DNA from: Brienomyrus brachyistius
Taxonomy: Eukaryota; Chordata; Actinopteri; Osteoglossiformes; Mormyridae
NCBI RefSeq assembly: GCF_023856365.1
Contig: NC_064538.1
Span: 15,742,435-15,806,434 of the forward strand
Length of the DNA: 64,000 nucleotides
Direction: 5' to 3'
Under the pieces are notes generated by a model. That model saw nothing but the letters and a program-made list of their open reading frames with translations. It was not told the DNA's origin and did not search any database. A program made the position numbers and the translations under genes. This document shows positions 1 through 12,320 of the stretch, in pieces. Position 1 is the first letter of the stretch; each line of letters begins with the position of its first letter.

Positions 1-1024
1 CACTGCTCACCTATGGCATTAGACTCAATTGTCAATTGTACTGCTGAAGCATTTCTCCTGATATTAAACACCAGACCTTTACTCCATTGTTTCTACCAAA
101 CGATCTAGAACATGATCTGGTTGAAATTTATTTAAGTCAGCATAACCCTGTTCTGTATCTTCCAACCCATTGTCCGGAGCAGGGTCACACGGAACCTGGA
201 GCACATCACACAAAAACATTTTTCTTATAACATCTCCTCTTCTTTAATGGAATATTTCTTTTAATGAAAAACAATAGTATATAGATCCATGCTTTACATA
301 TTGAAAATACTTTCAACTTTTACATATTGATTTTTTTTTCATTTCATTGGCTTTAAGTTGCATGGTGGGTCAAGGTAGTATGTTTAATACAATCTGCAGC
401 AATGGTAAAATTACACTATATGTTCAGTGTTTATGTGTTTATATACTGTTACTGGTCAGTGGGTGGCAGTGTAAGTCCCTTTTACAGAACTGCTTAACTT
501 TTGTAGGGTCACAAAGGATTTGGATCCTAACCTAGGAAGCATACAGCAGATAGTTCCCACTGTGGATACCTCAATGAATGGTGTCTTAGTGCTACTTCCA
601 CTCAACAAGAATTAAGCAGGAGCCCGGTTCCAGTTCGAGAATGATAACCTTAACATAGAAATATTATAAACAAGTGAATGATATTGTCCGTAAAGGAAAT
701 AAAACCACAAGCATAGGAAGCAATATCACTGCAGCTGTTTCTGCTGTGTGTGAGTAGCGGAAATGGATCTTCTGGTCTGAAATGGTACCTCTGGATCCGG
801 TCCTCCATGGGACAAACATTAGCCAGGGTGAGGTAAACAAAATGATAAATGAAACGGGATGCAGCTGTGCGATGGGTATCCACATGCCCACACATGCTGG
901 TTCACATACTGTGGAATGGAGCAAATCCATGATAAAAGTCTCACATAGTCTGCTTTCGCTTTCGCTTTCATCACCGCTTAAGACAGCAGCCACACAAAAG
1001 GGATACGTATGAATGGTTTACCTT
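1..1024. other. Gene-free spacer
   Basis: I see no exon, RNA gene or recognisable repeat here. The sequence is AT-rich, with a short T run near 331-339. The short open frames on both strands have no recognisable domain and no splice context. Confidence 0.5.
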
Positions 1025-1225
1025 GTGGGCCACCATGACTTAGTGGTTAGTCCTGTAGGCTTAGGCTGCCAAATTTAGGACTCTGGCCCCATAATCTGCA
1101 TGTGAGTGTGCATGTCTTAGCGCTCTGACAGACTGGCATCCTATCCCAGAGTTTAGGACTCTGGCCCTATAATCTGCATGTGAGTATGCCTGTCTTAGTG
1201 CTCCAGGCTCATCACGGCCCTGCAG
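1025..1225 (+). repeat. Diverged tRNA-headed SINE remnant with internal duplication
   Basis: The start (GGGCCACCATGACTTAGTGG) resembles the head of the SINE seen better at 44957 and 53340, and the following text resembles its body. A block of about 50 bases starting TTTAGGACTCTGG near 1074 recurs near 1152 with few changes, so the copy carries an internal direct duplication. It is strongly diverged, so the assignment is tentative. Confidence 0.4.
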
Positions 1226-1674
1226 TGTCAATCAGTTTTGATTTTTTTTTTTTTTATAAATTTAGTTTTTATTTTTATATTGTTTAAAGTTTTCACTTTG
1301 AAATCCAGTTTAGTTTTCAGTGGTTTGTTCCAGGTATTATGAAGAGTAATTAAAGATAAACAAATCATTACATACAAGTAAATAGTATTAAAAATGGTAA
1401 CGGAAAGTATTTGGAGTTGGTTATTTTATTTGTTAGTTTCAGAAGCAATATTCATAATTTGTATTTAGTTGTAGTTTTATGGATGTGAGTTTTGTCTTTG
1501 TACCTTATTTTATTTATGAAAATGTTTTGTTTTAACTTTAGTTTTTGTTAATGATAATAACCTTGTGACCCTGAGCTGGATCAATAGTTATTGAAGATGA
1601 TTTAATGGATGTGTGATTGTTTGAGAACTAATAAAAGTGAAACCTTTATCCCTGCTATTCAAAAGTAGTCCCTG

Positions 1675-1865
1675 GGTAGGGAACTGAGAGGGAGCAAAAA
1701 TGTGGACTGTCTGGTAGGGAGCTGGGAGGGAGCAAAAATGTGGACTGTCTGGTAGGGAGCTGGGAGGGAGCAAAAATGTGGACTGTCTGGTAGGGAGCTG
1801 GGAGGGAGCAAAAATGTAGACCTTCTGGTAGGAAACTCGGAGTGAGCAAAAATGTGGGCTGTCTG
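1675..1865. repeat. 38-bp minisatellite, about 5 units
   Basis: The unit contains GGTAGGGAGCTGGGAGGGAG followed by CAAAAATGTGGACTGTCT. It recurs at an exact 38-base spacing (for example GCAAAA at 1694 and 1732). The first and last units are the most diverged and the middle ones nearly identical, as expected for unequal exchange. Because 38 is not a multiple of 3, all three minus-strand frames read a repetitive peptide; these are not genes. Confidence 0.9.
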
Positions 1866-3370
1866 GGGGTCCCCGATATAATATAAACATTGTGAAACCC
1901 CATGGCATATATTGCAACGTACATAATCTCATAAGCATCATAATCTAAGCATCACCTTAGATATAACAACAAGCATTTCTGGCAGATTCAGATACTGCTA
2001 TGTAAATAATGTATTCCCTATTTATACAGCACAGCTGATGAATCTGCCATCGCAAGCGTTTCACTGTATGTTGTTTTACTGCATGCGCCAGACAAAAACT
2101 GTGAACTTTGCTCCTTGTACAAGGCTTTACTGTAACATCAGAGTCATCATGGTCCAACTCCGTTGAATGGGCACCATTGGTCACGTTAGTCACCGAGTTG
2201 TTTCTCAACATATATCGGGAAAAAAAATCACTTAGAGAGTCCAGAACAGGTGCATTCTGCATTGTTAGGTTAAACAGGCCACATGTGATTGGCTAACGCC
2301 GTCAAGTAGGTCAGCAGGTCAGAACTTCTGGGACTGGGAGACAGCCCAAGTGGACATGGTTCACACTGGCCAGTGATGAATGGGGCCTGGACTTGGACAG
2401 ACTGGGGTGTGTCGTCAGACCGGGGCCAGCTGAGTGTTCGGCCTCACCCTGACACCTGTCAGATGAATGTTACAGCGGATCTGTTTGGGTGTGAATGGGG
2501 TGGTGTCCCGGTGGGAGCCCGAAAGAGGAGGGGCAGGCTATGGTTGACGTTTCACATGATGATAACAGCTGTGTGCACAAAGCACGGGACAGACGCGGAA
2601 CCCGCAGGGCGCAGACTGTCCCCCCACCAAGCGGCACGTGCCCCCATTCATTCACAAAGAACAAGGCTCAGAGCGCAGTGATGTAACCCACCCCACAGAC
2701 ACCATTGTCCCATGGACCCCTGAGCTGTTCAGCTTCCCACTCAATGCCACATTAGCATTGAAAATTTCTTCCAGCACAGATACCATTTGTCATTTTTTTT
2801 CACTTTGTTTTGTCCTATTTCTTTCATGAAAATGAAAAAAAGGAATGTAGATTGTGGGAGGAATTAGGCCTTGAAAAGCATTATGAAGTCAATCTGTCCT
2901 CCAGCAAACGCAGCTAACACTCCACGCCAGCTGAAGGAGGCATGAAGGAAAAGGATTATGATATTTAGGCATGTGATGGGCAGTTCCAACATCGAACAGT
3001 CAGAACATAATATATTTGGCTTAGTTTATTTAAGAACCCTTATGACCGGATCGGTTACACAAAGGGACTAAATCAGAAACAGAAAAGAGGGGAGTCTTGT
3101 CAAGTACAGAGTGTGTGTGTGTGGGGGGGGGAGTGAATAGGCTTCTCTGTACATTAGTTTATTAGTAATTATATGTATTTATGATCACAGTCTTAAGAAT
3201 GCAGTATGTTCATTCGTCATCACGTTGTCTTACCTATTTAAAGCAATGCAAAAGAATCTAAAAATGTGATGAAAATATATTTCTATTTTATGATTATTGT
3301 ACATATTACATGGTTAAATAGTATTTAAATTTTAAACATGTAAATGAAACTTACTTGGAGAGGAGTAATT
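1866..3370. other. Gene-free spacer
   Basis: No exon, domain or clear mobile element is recognised. A GT/G-rich stretch lies at 3111-3132. Short open frames between 2108 and 2829 overlap each other on both strands and look random. Confidence 0.5.
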
Positions 3371-3374
3371 TCAC

Positions 3375-4355
3375 TGCTCAACTGCTGGATTGGGAGACCG
3401 GGGTGGCGGTCCCCTTATTTCAGAAAGAGGTTCCAACTATAGTGTTCCAACTATAGGTTGGGCTCCGCCAGAGCTGCCCTTTGTCATCGGTCCTGTTTAT
3501 AATATTTATGGACAGGATTTCTAGGTGCAGCCTGAGTATTGGGGGCGTCCAGTTTGGTGGCCTCAGGATTGCGTCGCTGCTTTTTGCGGATGATGTCATC
3601 CTGTTGGCTTCATCTGCTGGGGACCTCCAGCGAGCTCTGGGGCGGTTCGCGGCCGAGTGCGAAGTGGTGGGGATGGGGATCAGCACCTCCAAGTCCGAGA
3701 CCATGGTTTTCAGACAGAAACGGGTGGATTGTCCATTTCAGGTCAGGGAGGAGGTACTGCCTCAAGTGGAGGAGTTCAAGTATCTCGGGGTCTCGTTCAT
3801 GAGTGAGGGTAGGCGAGATCGAGAGCTGGACAGATGGAAAGGAACAGCGTCTGCAGCTTTGCAGGTGCTTAACCGGTTCGTCGATCTCTCGATCTATTGG
3901 ACCATCTTCATCCCTACCCTCACCTATGGTCACGAGCTGTGGGTAGTGACTGAAAGAATGAGATCGCGGATACAGATGGCCGAAATGAGATTTCTCCTCA
4001 GGGTGTCTGGGCTCTCTCTTAGAGAAAGGGTGAGAAGTTTGGATATCTGGGAGAGTCTCAGAGTATAACCCCTGCTCCTCCATGTCGAAAGGAGCCAGTT
4101 GAGGTGGTTTGGACACCTGGCACGGATGCCTCCTGGGCATTTATATGGAGAGGTTTTCCGTGAATGTCCTACAGGGAGGAGGCCCCCGGGCAGTCCCTGG
4201 ACGCGCTGGAGGGATTATATCTCTCAGCTAGCCTGGGAACACGTCGGCATCCCCCTCGAAGAGCTGGTAGAGGTGGCTGAGGAGAGGAAGGCCTGGGAAT
4301 CTCCCCTTCAGTGGCCACCCCCGTGGGTGGTGATGGATGGATGGATGAACTGACC
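3375..4355 (+). pseudogene. Defective RTE/Rex3-like LINE, reverse transcriptase fragment
   Basis: The translated frame carries a reverse transcriptase core with the catalytic LLFADDVILL motif (FADD codons at 3583-3594). Further on it has the LTYGHELWV and RWFGHLARMPPG blocks typical of fish RTE elements of the Rex3/Expander type. The copy is dead in three ways. A fragment from the start of the RT domain (DWETGV...PLFQK, 3392-3430) is joined almost directly to the later block VGLRQSCPLSS, so roughly a hundred codons are missing. About a dozen codons are missing before DLSIYWTIF. An in-frame TAA lies at 4066-4068, after which the frame continues to 4353. The 3' end is a short GATG tandem (4331-4348), as known for Rex3 tails. 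The endonuclease is absent, as in a usual 5' truncation. The clade call rests on remembered family sequence. Confidence 0.8.
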
Positions 4356-4439
4356 TTGTATTAAACCTCTCACTTGGAACCTTTTACAAAATTTTGGGAT
4401 ATAAAAAAAAGGTTAGTGTTGAAGGAAGCAGCACTGCGC

Positions 4440-4562
4440 TCTGGAAAGGTGCGATTTGGAAAAAAAGAAGGAGCTACGCTTCAGAAAGGTGTTATTTGGA
4501 CATAAGGAGGCAGAGCTGTGGTCCGGTAAGGTGTGATTTGGACATAAGGAGGTGGAGCTGAA
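4440..4562. repeat. Imperfect tandem repeat of about 41 bp, 3 units
   Basis: The motif AAAGGTGnnATTTGGA recurs near 4445, 4485 and 4528. It is followed in the last two units by CATAAGGAGG and a GAGCTG-containing segment. The array lies just past the LINE tail. Confidence 0.6.
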
Positions 4563-4684
4563 CTCTGTCTATATTTAAACCATGGTTACACAACTACCTA
4601 ATTCTGAAAAGGAGTTTCCAGGTGCTTCCTGAGTTATGAGGGTTTTCTCTGGGTACTTCTGTTTCTTCCTGCATTTCTAAACAA

Positions 4685-4868
4685 TTCAATTTGGTGAATT
4701 GGTTTTTCTAAATTGCCCATAGTGTGTGATTGTCTGTATGTGTATGCATGTAAATGTATACATGCATGTGTCCTGTGATGGACTGATATCCCATCCAGGA
4801 TGTCCCCCAGCCCGGTGACCTGTGCTACCTGGGATGGGCTTCAGGCATTGGATAAGCAGTTTGGATGT
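4685..4868 (+). repeat. Diverged SINE body and tail
   Basis: The order AAATTGCCCATAGTGTGTGA, CCTGTGATGGACTGATATCC, then GGATAAGCAGTTTGG matches the body and 3' part of the SINE family seen complete at 44957 and 53340. The tRNA-like head is not seen. Confidence 0.55.
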
Positions 4869-5315
4869 TGTATAACTATATATTTCATATATAAATGAAG
4901 CCATCAACGTGTCCCCTAAGCTGCACTAACTGCTCCCCCATGCATTCACCATTCAAATAGAGGAGTCAACAGGATTCCTTTGTGTCAAGAGGGTATGAAG
5001 TAATGGCGTCAGTCTTGTGATTGTGGTCAAAAATAAAAGCTGTTAACTGAGAGTTGATGGTGACCAGCTGAGGACTGTACCATTTCTTAGTGTCCCAGTT
5101 TTCACCCACTCATTTTAATCTTTATTTAATCTCTATTTTGTTGGATGCTGGACAGAACACCAGTCTAATTCCTGCGATCCCAGAGAGGATGTTATGGGCT
5201 GATTTAGTCTTTCTGGTGCTGCAGGGTGCTGTTTAAAGTTGTGTAGCTCTGTTGGTGTGCACTGCATGGCTTTGCAAGAATGAATAGGAGAGTATAGGTC
5301 TCTGTTGGGTTCCAT

Positions 5316-5585
5316 AGGGATATGTGGGGCAATATAGGGCTCTGTAGGGCTCTTTGGGGATGTGTAGGACAGTTTATGGATCTGTATGGCTCTTGGGGGA
5401 TGTGTAGTGCAGTTTATGGATCTGTATGGCTCTTTGGGGATGTGTAGCGCAGTTTATGGATCTGTATGGCTCTTGGGGGATGTGTAGGGCAGTTTATGGA
5501 TCTGTAGGGCTCTTTGGGGATGTGTAGGGCAGTTTATGGATCTGTATGGCTCTTTGGGGATGTGTAGGGCAGTTTATGTAGGCTT
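5316..5585. repeat. 40-bp minisatellite, about 6 units
   Basis: A 40-base unit (GGATGTGTAGGGCAGTTTAT then GGATCTGTATGGCTCTTTGG) repeats with GGATGTGTAG near 5358, 5398, 5438, 5478, 5518 and 5558. Units differ at a few sites. Related text occurs again at 6549-6600, outside the array. Confidence 0.9.
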
Positions 5586-5794
5586 TTCTGGATTTGTATT
5601 TAATTATTTTAAATTGGTGCAACTTTTACATTCTACACACACATCATTAACCATTTGAGCAATATATTACTTTTCTATTACAGTTTATTTTGTCACTTTG
5701 GTACATATCTTGAATCATCCATAACATCTGCAAAACAGTAAGTGCAAACAGCACCCTGTGATGGACTTGCAAAAGCCTGTATCTTTCTCAAAGT

Positions 5795-6045
5795 ACACAC
5801 ACACAGGTTTGTAATTATATCTTTATGGGGACTCTCCATTCATTTCTATGGGGAAAACTGTAATCACAACATGACGCCCTGACCCCCACCCAACCCTAAC
5901 CTTAACCCTAAGTAACCAAACAAATTACAAGACTTGTGACATTTTTACTTTTTGATTGCATTCACAGATCTTTGTGGAACCTAAGAAATGGTCCCCACAA
6001 TATAATATAATCCTTATCCACACACACAGATACACAGATACAGAC
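5795..6045 (-). repeat. Dispersed GGGGACC / CCCTAACC repeat flanked by CA runs
   Basis: The segment has a CA run, TATGGGGACTCTCCATTCAT, CCCTAACCTTAACCCTAAGT, AACCAAACAAATTACAAGAC, GGTCCCCACAA and another CA run. The same order occurs in opposite orientation at 17040-17297 and in part at 39795 and 42010, so this is a dispersed repeat family of unknown class. The strand is set relative to the 17040 copy. Confidence 0.6.
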
Positions 6046-6397
6046 ACACATGCACGCACGCGGTGACGGTAAAATATATACATATTTTAAATTATAAATA
6101 TATATACCCTCATTTTCTTCAGTACATTCACTACTTATAAGAGGCCTAAAGGTACCATCTTTTAAATATTTATAATTCATTATTAAATCTTGACCTTTTG
6201 ATCATTAGTTTCCCACAGAATAAAAAAGTCACTCCGCTAATATGCACCAGCAAGTTCAACAAGTTTCACCTTTTCTCTGAATAAAAAGAAATATGTGACT
6301 CAGTTTTCCTTATTGTGATGCACTGTAATTCACAATGCTGTATTAAAACGTGTTTTTAATTAATTAAAAGGATAAGTTGTTTTTTGTAACATCGATA

Positions 6398-6548
6398 CAG
6401 TACCTTTTACTTAAGTGCTTCGAAAACCAGGTATTTTTTAGTTTTACTTGAGTAGTATTTTTTAATGGAGGACTTGCTTAAGAAGCATTTATGTGTGTTA
6501 AATGCACTTTTACTTAAATATGAAAATTGAGTACTTTTTCCACCACTG
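6398..6548. mobile_element. hAT-type MITE remnant
   Basis: Repeated TTTTACTTAAGT / ACTTGAGTAGTATTTTTTAA text leads to GAGTACTTTTTCCACCACTG. That is the characteristic end (CAGTGGTGGAAAAAGTACTC on the other strand) of a very common fish hAT-derived MITE. The left end is eroded. The family call is from memory. Confidence 0.65.
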
Positions 6549-7451
6549 CTCTGCAGGGATGTGTAGGGTAATATAGGGCTCTGCAGGGATGTGTGGGGAT
6601 GTTCTGTACTGCAAGTTGCTTTTACAATTTAGTGGCGCTTATTATTATCAGATATTAATTATATCTATCCCATCACCTGTCCATTTTCCATGTAATGGCA
6701 GGTTAGTCAAATGTAATAATTTCCATGTGTTATAAAAAATAAATAAATAAAAGGAATATAAGACGGTAGAAGGTTTTGGGCATTTCTTTTTCAGGAGACA
6801 TCAACATTCAGAAGCGTCTGTTTGGCTGGTGTGTGGCTGTTGCCAGGGCAGTAAACGCATATCCTATATTGCCGTTTGATTTGGGACCTTCCCCTTAATG
6901 TCGGCATGCAGCCCGCAGCCCCTGATCTATTGCCAGGGCTACAATAGAAGTGGGGGCTACTGTGAAGCCGTCCTCAAAATGAACTCTGTCCAAATTAATC
7001 TGGGGGACAAAGCTTGGCTGTCACATTAATCTGTCTGCCTATGTTTTAAGGGGCCAAAGTTGGAAAAGTGATGAAAATAAATCCATAGGGCTGGTGTTTG
7101 GATGAAGGAGCCAGTAGCACTTTGGTACGTGATGGAGCTGTTGGTTTTGTGTGTCCTCTCAGTGTCCTCCCGGCCTGTCTCATTGCAACAGCAGACTTCA
7201 GCAATCAGAAGCTACCTAGCTTACTGTAGCTTTGCTGACGTGTTTCAGATGGAGCCTGTGCCCATCAGGGCTGTGGATGGCAAATCGTGTGCAATTAGTT
7301 AATTGTTTACCAAGCATTTTTATCACAGATTTGGGGCAAAAACTAGATTCTGGTTTACACTAGTGGATTATTGTGTGGCTTAAGCACTTTGTGCTGGTTA
7401 ATTTAGTCTGTGGTTGAATAATAATCCTCAGGGGTTTAGATATGACTGGTC

Positions 7452-7573
7452 CATCCATCCATCCATTGTCCAAACCGCTTATCCTATTGGGTCGCGGGGG
7501 GTCCGGAGCCTATCCCGGAATCAATGGGCACGAGGCAGGGAACAACCCAGGATGGGGGGCCAGCCCATCGCAG
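7452..7573 (-). mobile_element. 5'-truncated SINE copy with 13-bp target duplication
   Basis: A tail of CCATCCATCC... is followed by CAAACCGCTTATCCTATTGG, GGAGCCTATCCCGG and GGGGCCAGCCCATCGCAG, the 3' part of the window's SINE family in reverse. The insertion is bounded by the 13-base direct repeat GATATGACTGGTC at 7439-7451 and 7574-7586. It is therefore a clean and probably recent retrotransposition. Confidence 0.9.
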
Positions 7574-7831
7574 GATATGACTGGTCATCATACCAAATAA
7601 TGCAGGAGGGATGTCAGCAAGGCCTGAGTCTGTGTGACATCTGGGTGATGTTGTTTTCTGCAGAGATCCATTAGGCTTGGATGTGTTTTTGTTTTGCAGG
7701 AATATTATTTAAAAACAGTGAAAGTGGGGAAACATGTCTAATTTATTGCAAAGTTTAATAAATTGAAAATTTTAAATGTTCATTGTGTTGCTCTATAGAC
7801 ACCTTTCCTTATACCTTTAGCTGCATGTATA

Positions 7832-8084
7832 CACTCTCAGAAAAAGGGTACCAATTCGTACCTATGTTTGTCATGTGTTGTTTGCTGTACCTTCAAGGCT
7901 CTGCCAATTGTACCCTTAGCTGTAGGTAATTTTACATTTTAAGGTACAGAAATGGACTCTGATGATACAATAGTACCTTTGGGATGTTCCTCAGGTCCAT
8001 TTATGTACCTTTAAAAGGTACAATTACAAGGGTACAGCCCCAGTGACAAGCAAAGGTACAAATTGTTACCCTTTTTTCTGAGAG
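7832..8084. mobile_element. MITE with about 30-bp terminal inverted repeats
   Basis: The left end CACTCTCAGAAAAAGGGTAC and the right end GTTACCCTTTTTTCTGAGAG are inverted copies that extend about 30 bases with few mismatches. TATA flanks both ends (7828-7831 and 8085-8088) and is the likely target duplication. The interior repeats GGTAC motifs (AAGGTACA, TTGTACC) and codes for nothing. It is a non-autonomous DNA transposon of a type common in fish. Confidence 0.85.
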
Positions 8085-8089
8085 TATAT

Positions 8090-11000
8090 TGAAGCAAATA
8101 AAATCACTTCTGCCCTGGAGAAACAGTCATGGAAGATCAATGAATGGGTGGGAAGTCAAGTTATGCACTTTGCCTTAGGGTACTACAATCAAACTGGGAG
8201 CCTCTGTGCATTACTACCTGCCTGCCTGAAGCTGAAGGAACAAAAGGGACCGGGGCCCTCTGCCACAGCCAGGCTAATGCGCCATGAAAGAGGAGATTAA
8301 GTATAGTTCCGCACTTCACAAAAAAACTGACTAAACCGGTTCCCCAGAATAACGGCTCTTGCTCTGTTTATATTTAATGTATAAATAGACACCCTGACAG
8401 ACCGGTGCACATTAACCCCTCACTGCCAGCTGCACACCAGCCCAACAAACCCTCTCCCATTAGCTGATGGTATTTTTCATTTCCATCACAGCAGCATGCC
8501 AAGAAGCTGCAGCCACCAGGCCACTGTCTCACAAAGGGCCTTTTCGCAAGTTTGCGTGCAGCTTTAACTGTTTGTGCAAATGCTTCTGCCATATTCACAC
8601 ACAAGGACTTGCTTAGTAATTTTTTTCACTGTATGACTGCCTTCCCATCAGTCCACATTTTTTGCTTTTATATATACCCCTGAAACACACCATTCTTATT
8701 CTCCTGTAGACCGTGTGCTGACTGAACAATCTCTCAGGCATGATATGGTAAACACGTTCAGGGTTCTGTGTTTTCTAATGTCTTTGGGCTCATCTGCATC
8801 ACGATTGGATAAAGTGAACGAGACCTACAATCAAATATGAGCCAAGCATATTGAACTCTCAGGTACCGAAAGGATGGACGAAATGCCCTTAGATCCTGGA
8901 AGCTCTAAATTGTTGGCTACCTGTGTCATTGAGGGACATATTCTCTCTTATGTCAATAGGGTGGAAAAATGACTGGATATTCTTTAATCTCAGTATTGCT
9001 TTGTGTATGGAGCCTGTGACAGTGCAGCAGTGCCGGTAATCAGGCTGTCAGTGAGTGGGGCCGTTAAGGGGCAAAGGGAGGGCCTGTGCTTATTCCTATG
9101 CCGCTATTGTGCACAGAAACCTGTCCCTTGGGCTCTCATCTTTCTTGCTGACGACTGTTCTTGTAATGAGTGCGCTGTGTGGGCGTGGCCTGTAGGGGGG
9201 TGGCGGGGTAAGCAGCAGGACAATGGGAGCTGCCAAGGGCTCAGCGAGGGTGGGGGGTGATTTTCTGCCGTACCCTCGCTGGGAAATGACACAATGATCT
9301 CAGAGCGTGAAGGCCTGACCTTTAACTCCCAGTGTCTAGTCACTCTGAAGGGCCTCCCTCAACCTCTCCTGCCTGCTCACCACCACCCCCCCCCCAAACC
9401 TTCCTCAGGGGCATTATTTGAAATGGGTGGATAATGATAGCAGCTGTCCGTCTGGAGAAAGAGGGAAATGAAGATGGGGTAGGGATATGAAAGTGATACC
9501 GGTAAGGGTGACACACTTTTGCAGAACTTTATTTCACAATCCTCTTGGCAAGCAGTCTAGGGTTGACTCTAAGAAGCTTCTATGCATAGTTTATTTTCCT
9601 TCAGAAAAGAAATGATGAAAGACTGAACACAAGTTGGAGGTGCCTGTTTCACAAAAGAAGTCAGAGGTGCTTGTTTGACAAGTTGTCTTGGTGCCCGTCA
9701 CCCCTGTCATTACCCACCAAAGAGCAGTGGCTGCAGGGTGGTGAATCTCCGTCTGTCGTAGTTCAATAATCACCTGACCTTTAGCTGCTGGGGCCTTGAT
9801 CCTATACAAGCACCACAAGTGTGCCTGCTGGTCTCTCCCTCCAAATCCCTGACCCGTCCCTCCCAGAAACTCCGTACACGAATATAGACAGCAGACACAA
9901 TCGATGTCCATACTATGAGGTTTTCATCTAATCAGTTAATTTAATAAGTAGATCCATTTGACTATCTTCTGTAATGGGTTATCCTGTACAGGACTGAGGT
10001 TTAATTCGATTTAATTACATTTAATTTATCAGATTTATGGGAAATACAGTGGTTGTACTTGCCACTGGAAATGTACGTTTGTATGTCAAACAGAGTGCTA
10101 AGTCTCAAAAGGGGACAATCGGGCACCGTGAGAAGTATCTTACATTCCAAAGCATTCACACATAACACTAATGTGGTTATAAGGTTTAAGCTACTACACT
10201 AGTCTGCCATAAATGAGTCATGTTTCTAACATGAGCAGCTTACATCTGCTGGGAATTCAAAATGGAAATAGTCATGGTTTAAATTTGCACTGTTACGTAA
10301 AATGCTGCTATCTAGGCATATGGGGGTTGGTGTGACACAGAAAGAGTCGTGCAAAAATGCCCAGATGTTGTCAGGCAAAGGGACAAGCTAAAGACAGGAA
10401 ACGTGATTTGTAATGATATCTGCCGGAAGTTACTGCTCTGCCTTTTTTTCAACTAAAAGGGAAATTAGGTCTGCTTTGAACTGCTTTGAATAAAATGAGA
10501 AATAAGATGCACGGCAGTAATACAATACCAATCAGACAGCCAGCAAATACAAGGAAGAATAGACTCAGGCCAAATGGGATGCAGAGGAGAGATAAACCAT
10601 TAACATACACAGAATGGAGAATCACTTGGAGGACTACTGAAGAAAATGCACCCCTTCTTTGTCCATACACATACTGTGCATATATACTGTGCGTGCATGT
10701 GAGTGTTATAAAAAACTTTCTGTAGTTTTGAGAACAAGCAGTCGTCCCATGTTCCAAAGAGATAGAAAATAGTGAGGGCTACACAGCCCATACAATCCTC
10801 CTTGCATGCGACTCTTTCCATGGCCAGAAGAGACAGAGATGCACACCTGAAATAAAATGGGAACTAGAAAGGCAAGTACATGGAAATGAATGTTCATGCC
10901 ACCATAAGAAACTGAAAATCCACCGAGAACAGCCAGTACATAAGGAAAAAAAACAGAGTGAATATGCCATAGTCAAGACAGTAATTAAGACCTGCACAGA

Positions 11001-12000
11001 GGTGTGTCAAACTCTCTTATCATGGAAAATAATCACTCAAGCTGTTATGAATGCTAGATTATGAAAACTTTCCCCTCCTTTTCTTATTTAGCTATCGTTC
11101 TTAAGAGGACAATGGAAGGAATTCATGATGGATGCCAAAAAATAAACAGATTCATATGAAACACAACTGTATTTATTGTTTAGAAGGAAGAGTGAAAATC
11201 TGTGCACCTTGCTGAGATCCGTGAAACAGGTTCTGCTGTCGGTTACTCTGCTCTTCCCCTCACTGGCTTGGCATTGTTTCAATTGTCTCTCATAAATGCC
11301 CCTTTGACTGAAAGTTCTTGCATTAAACAATATACTGGCTTCAAACTGAAGGAACAATAGCCGCTTGTAAAGACGACTGCTTTTTTGACCTGTTGGTCGG
11401 GAAATGTCTGTGTTCCGTTTTTTATAGACTCCCTTGAGTCCGATAGACTTTGGTCTATATATCATGTTAACAGGTGTTCTACCTACCAACTTATCTGTGA
11501 GCCAGTCCAGTTTTCCTACAGAACATTCCATTATGGTTTCAATCAGATCATTAAAATCAAGCATGACATTTTATAGGATTGTCGCGATGGATCCCTGTTT
11601 TATTAATTCAAAAGAGCAAGGAGAAAGAAGGTCTTCTTTCTCAGAAGCACCAAACATTTGACTGGCAGCACTTGAGAATGACAGAAGGCTCAGTTATAGG
11701 CTGAAGGGGTGGCTGTAGATGTGGAGTGACGGCTCGGTTCAGGAATAGGGTAGGTGTCGCGTGGGTAGCCTTGAGATCGCACAGCTTTGTTTATGGAGTT
11801 CAGGGGAACAATGGTGCAGCAGAGTTCCCTCTACCCACAGAGGGTAACCCGATAAGGAATTAAGGAAGTGCTGCTGTTCTGTTGGCTCAGGTTTTCAAAG
11901 ACTCCTCCCTCTCACTCTTTTGCATCCTGCGCCCTTTATCCCTTTTAAATTAATTATATATATAATATATTCAGTTATATATTTTCTTCATGTTTCTTTG
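8090..12000. other. Gene-free spacer
   Basis: Apart from short low-complexity runs (for example the C run near 9387), I recognise no exon or known repeat. A 158-codon minus-strand open frame (11088-11564) has no recognisable domain, no splice sites that suggest an exon, and AT-rich composition like its surroundings. I do not call it a gene. Confidence 0.5.
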
Positions 12001-12001
12001 T

Positions 12002-12320
12002 CCAGCTTCCAACCGTTTATCCTGGACAGGATAATGGGGAACCTGGAGCCTGTCCCAAGGAGTATGGGGTACAAAGGCAGGGGTCCACCCCAGAGGGGAT
12101 GCCAATCAACACACAGTATACAGATTAATACGCTAATACTGCACAGGCAATTCTGAGAAGCAATCAGCCTCATTGCAAGTCTTTGGACTGCAGGAGGAAA
12201 CCTGCGTAATGCAGAGAAAACACGCAGAACCTGCACATGGAGAGTGAAGAGGGGATTCAAACCCCCAACCCTGGAGGTGCAAGGCAATAGTGTGACCCTC
12301 TGTGTCACCATGCCACCCAC
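12002..12320 (-). repeat. Diverged SINE copy, near full length
   Basis: Read on the minus strand, the order is GGGTGGCATGGTGACACAGA, a box-B-like GGTTTGAATCC, GCAGTCCAAAGACTTGCAAT, CAGGCTCCAGGTTCCCC and GGATAAACGGTTGGAAGCTG. This is the complete layout of the SINE family seen at 35286. High divergence marks it as an old insertion. No target duplication can be made out. Confidence 0.65.

Noticed and set aside
1588..1941. Minus-strand repeat proteins of 117 and 89 codons
   Set aside because: They translate the 38-bp minisatellite in different frames; the peptide repeats only reflect the DNA period.
5316..5585. CRISPR-like regular array
   Set aside because: Units are contiguous with no unique spacers, and the genome is a vertebrate. 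It is a minisatellite.
5878..5915. Telomere-like CCCTAACC words
   Set aside because: They are part of a dispersed repeat that recurs at 17160 and 42090 in the same context, not an interstitial telomere array.
11088..11564. 158-codon minus-strand open frame
   Set aside because: No domain, signal or family resemblance, composition like the flanks, and no exon-type splice borders.
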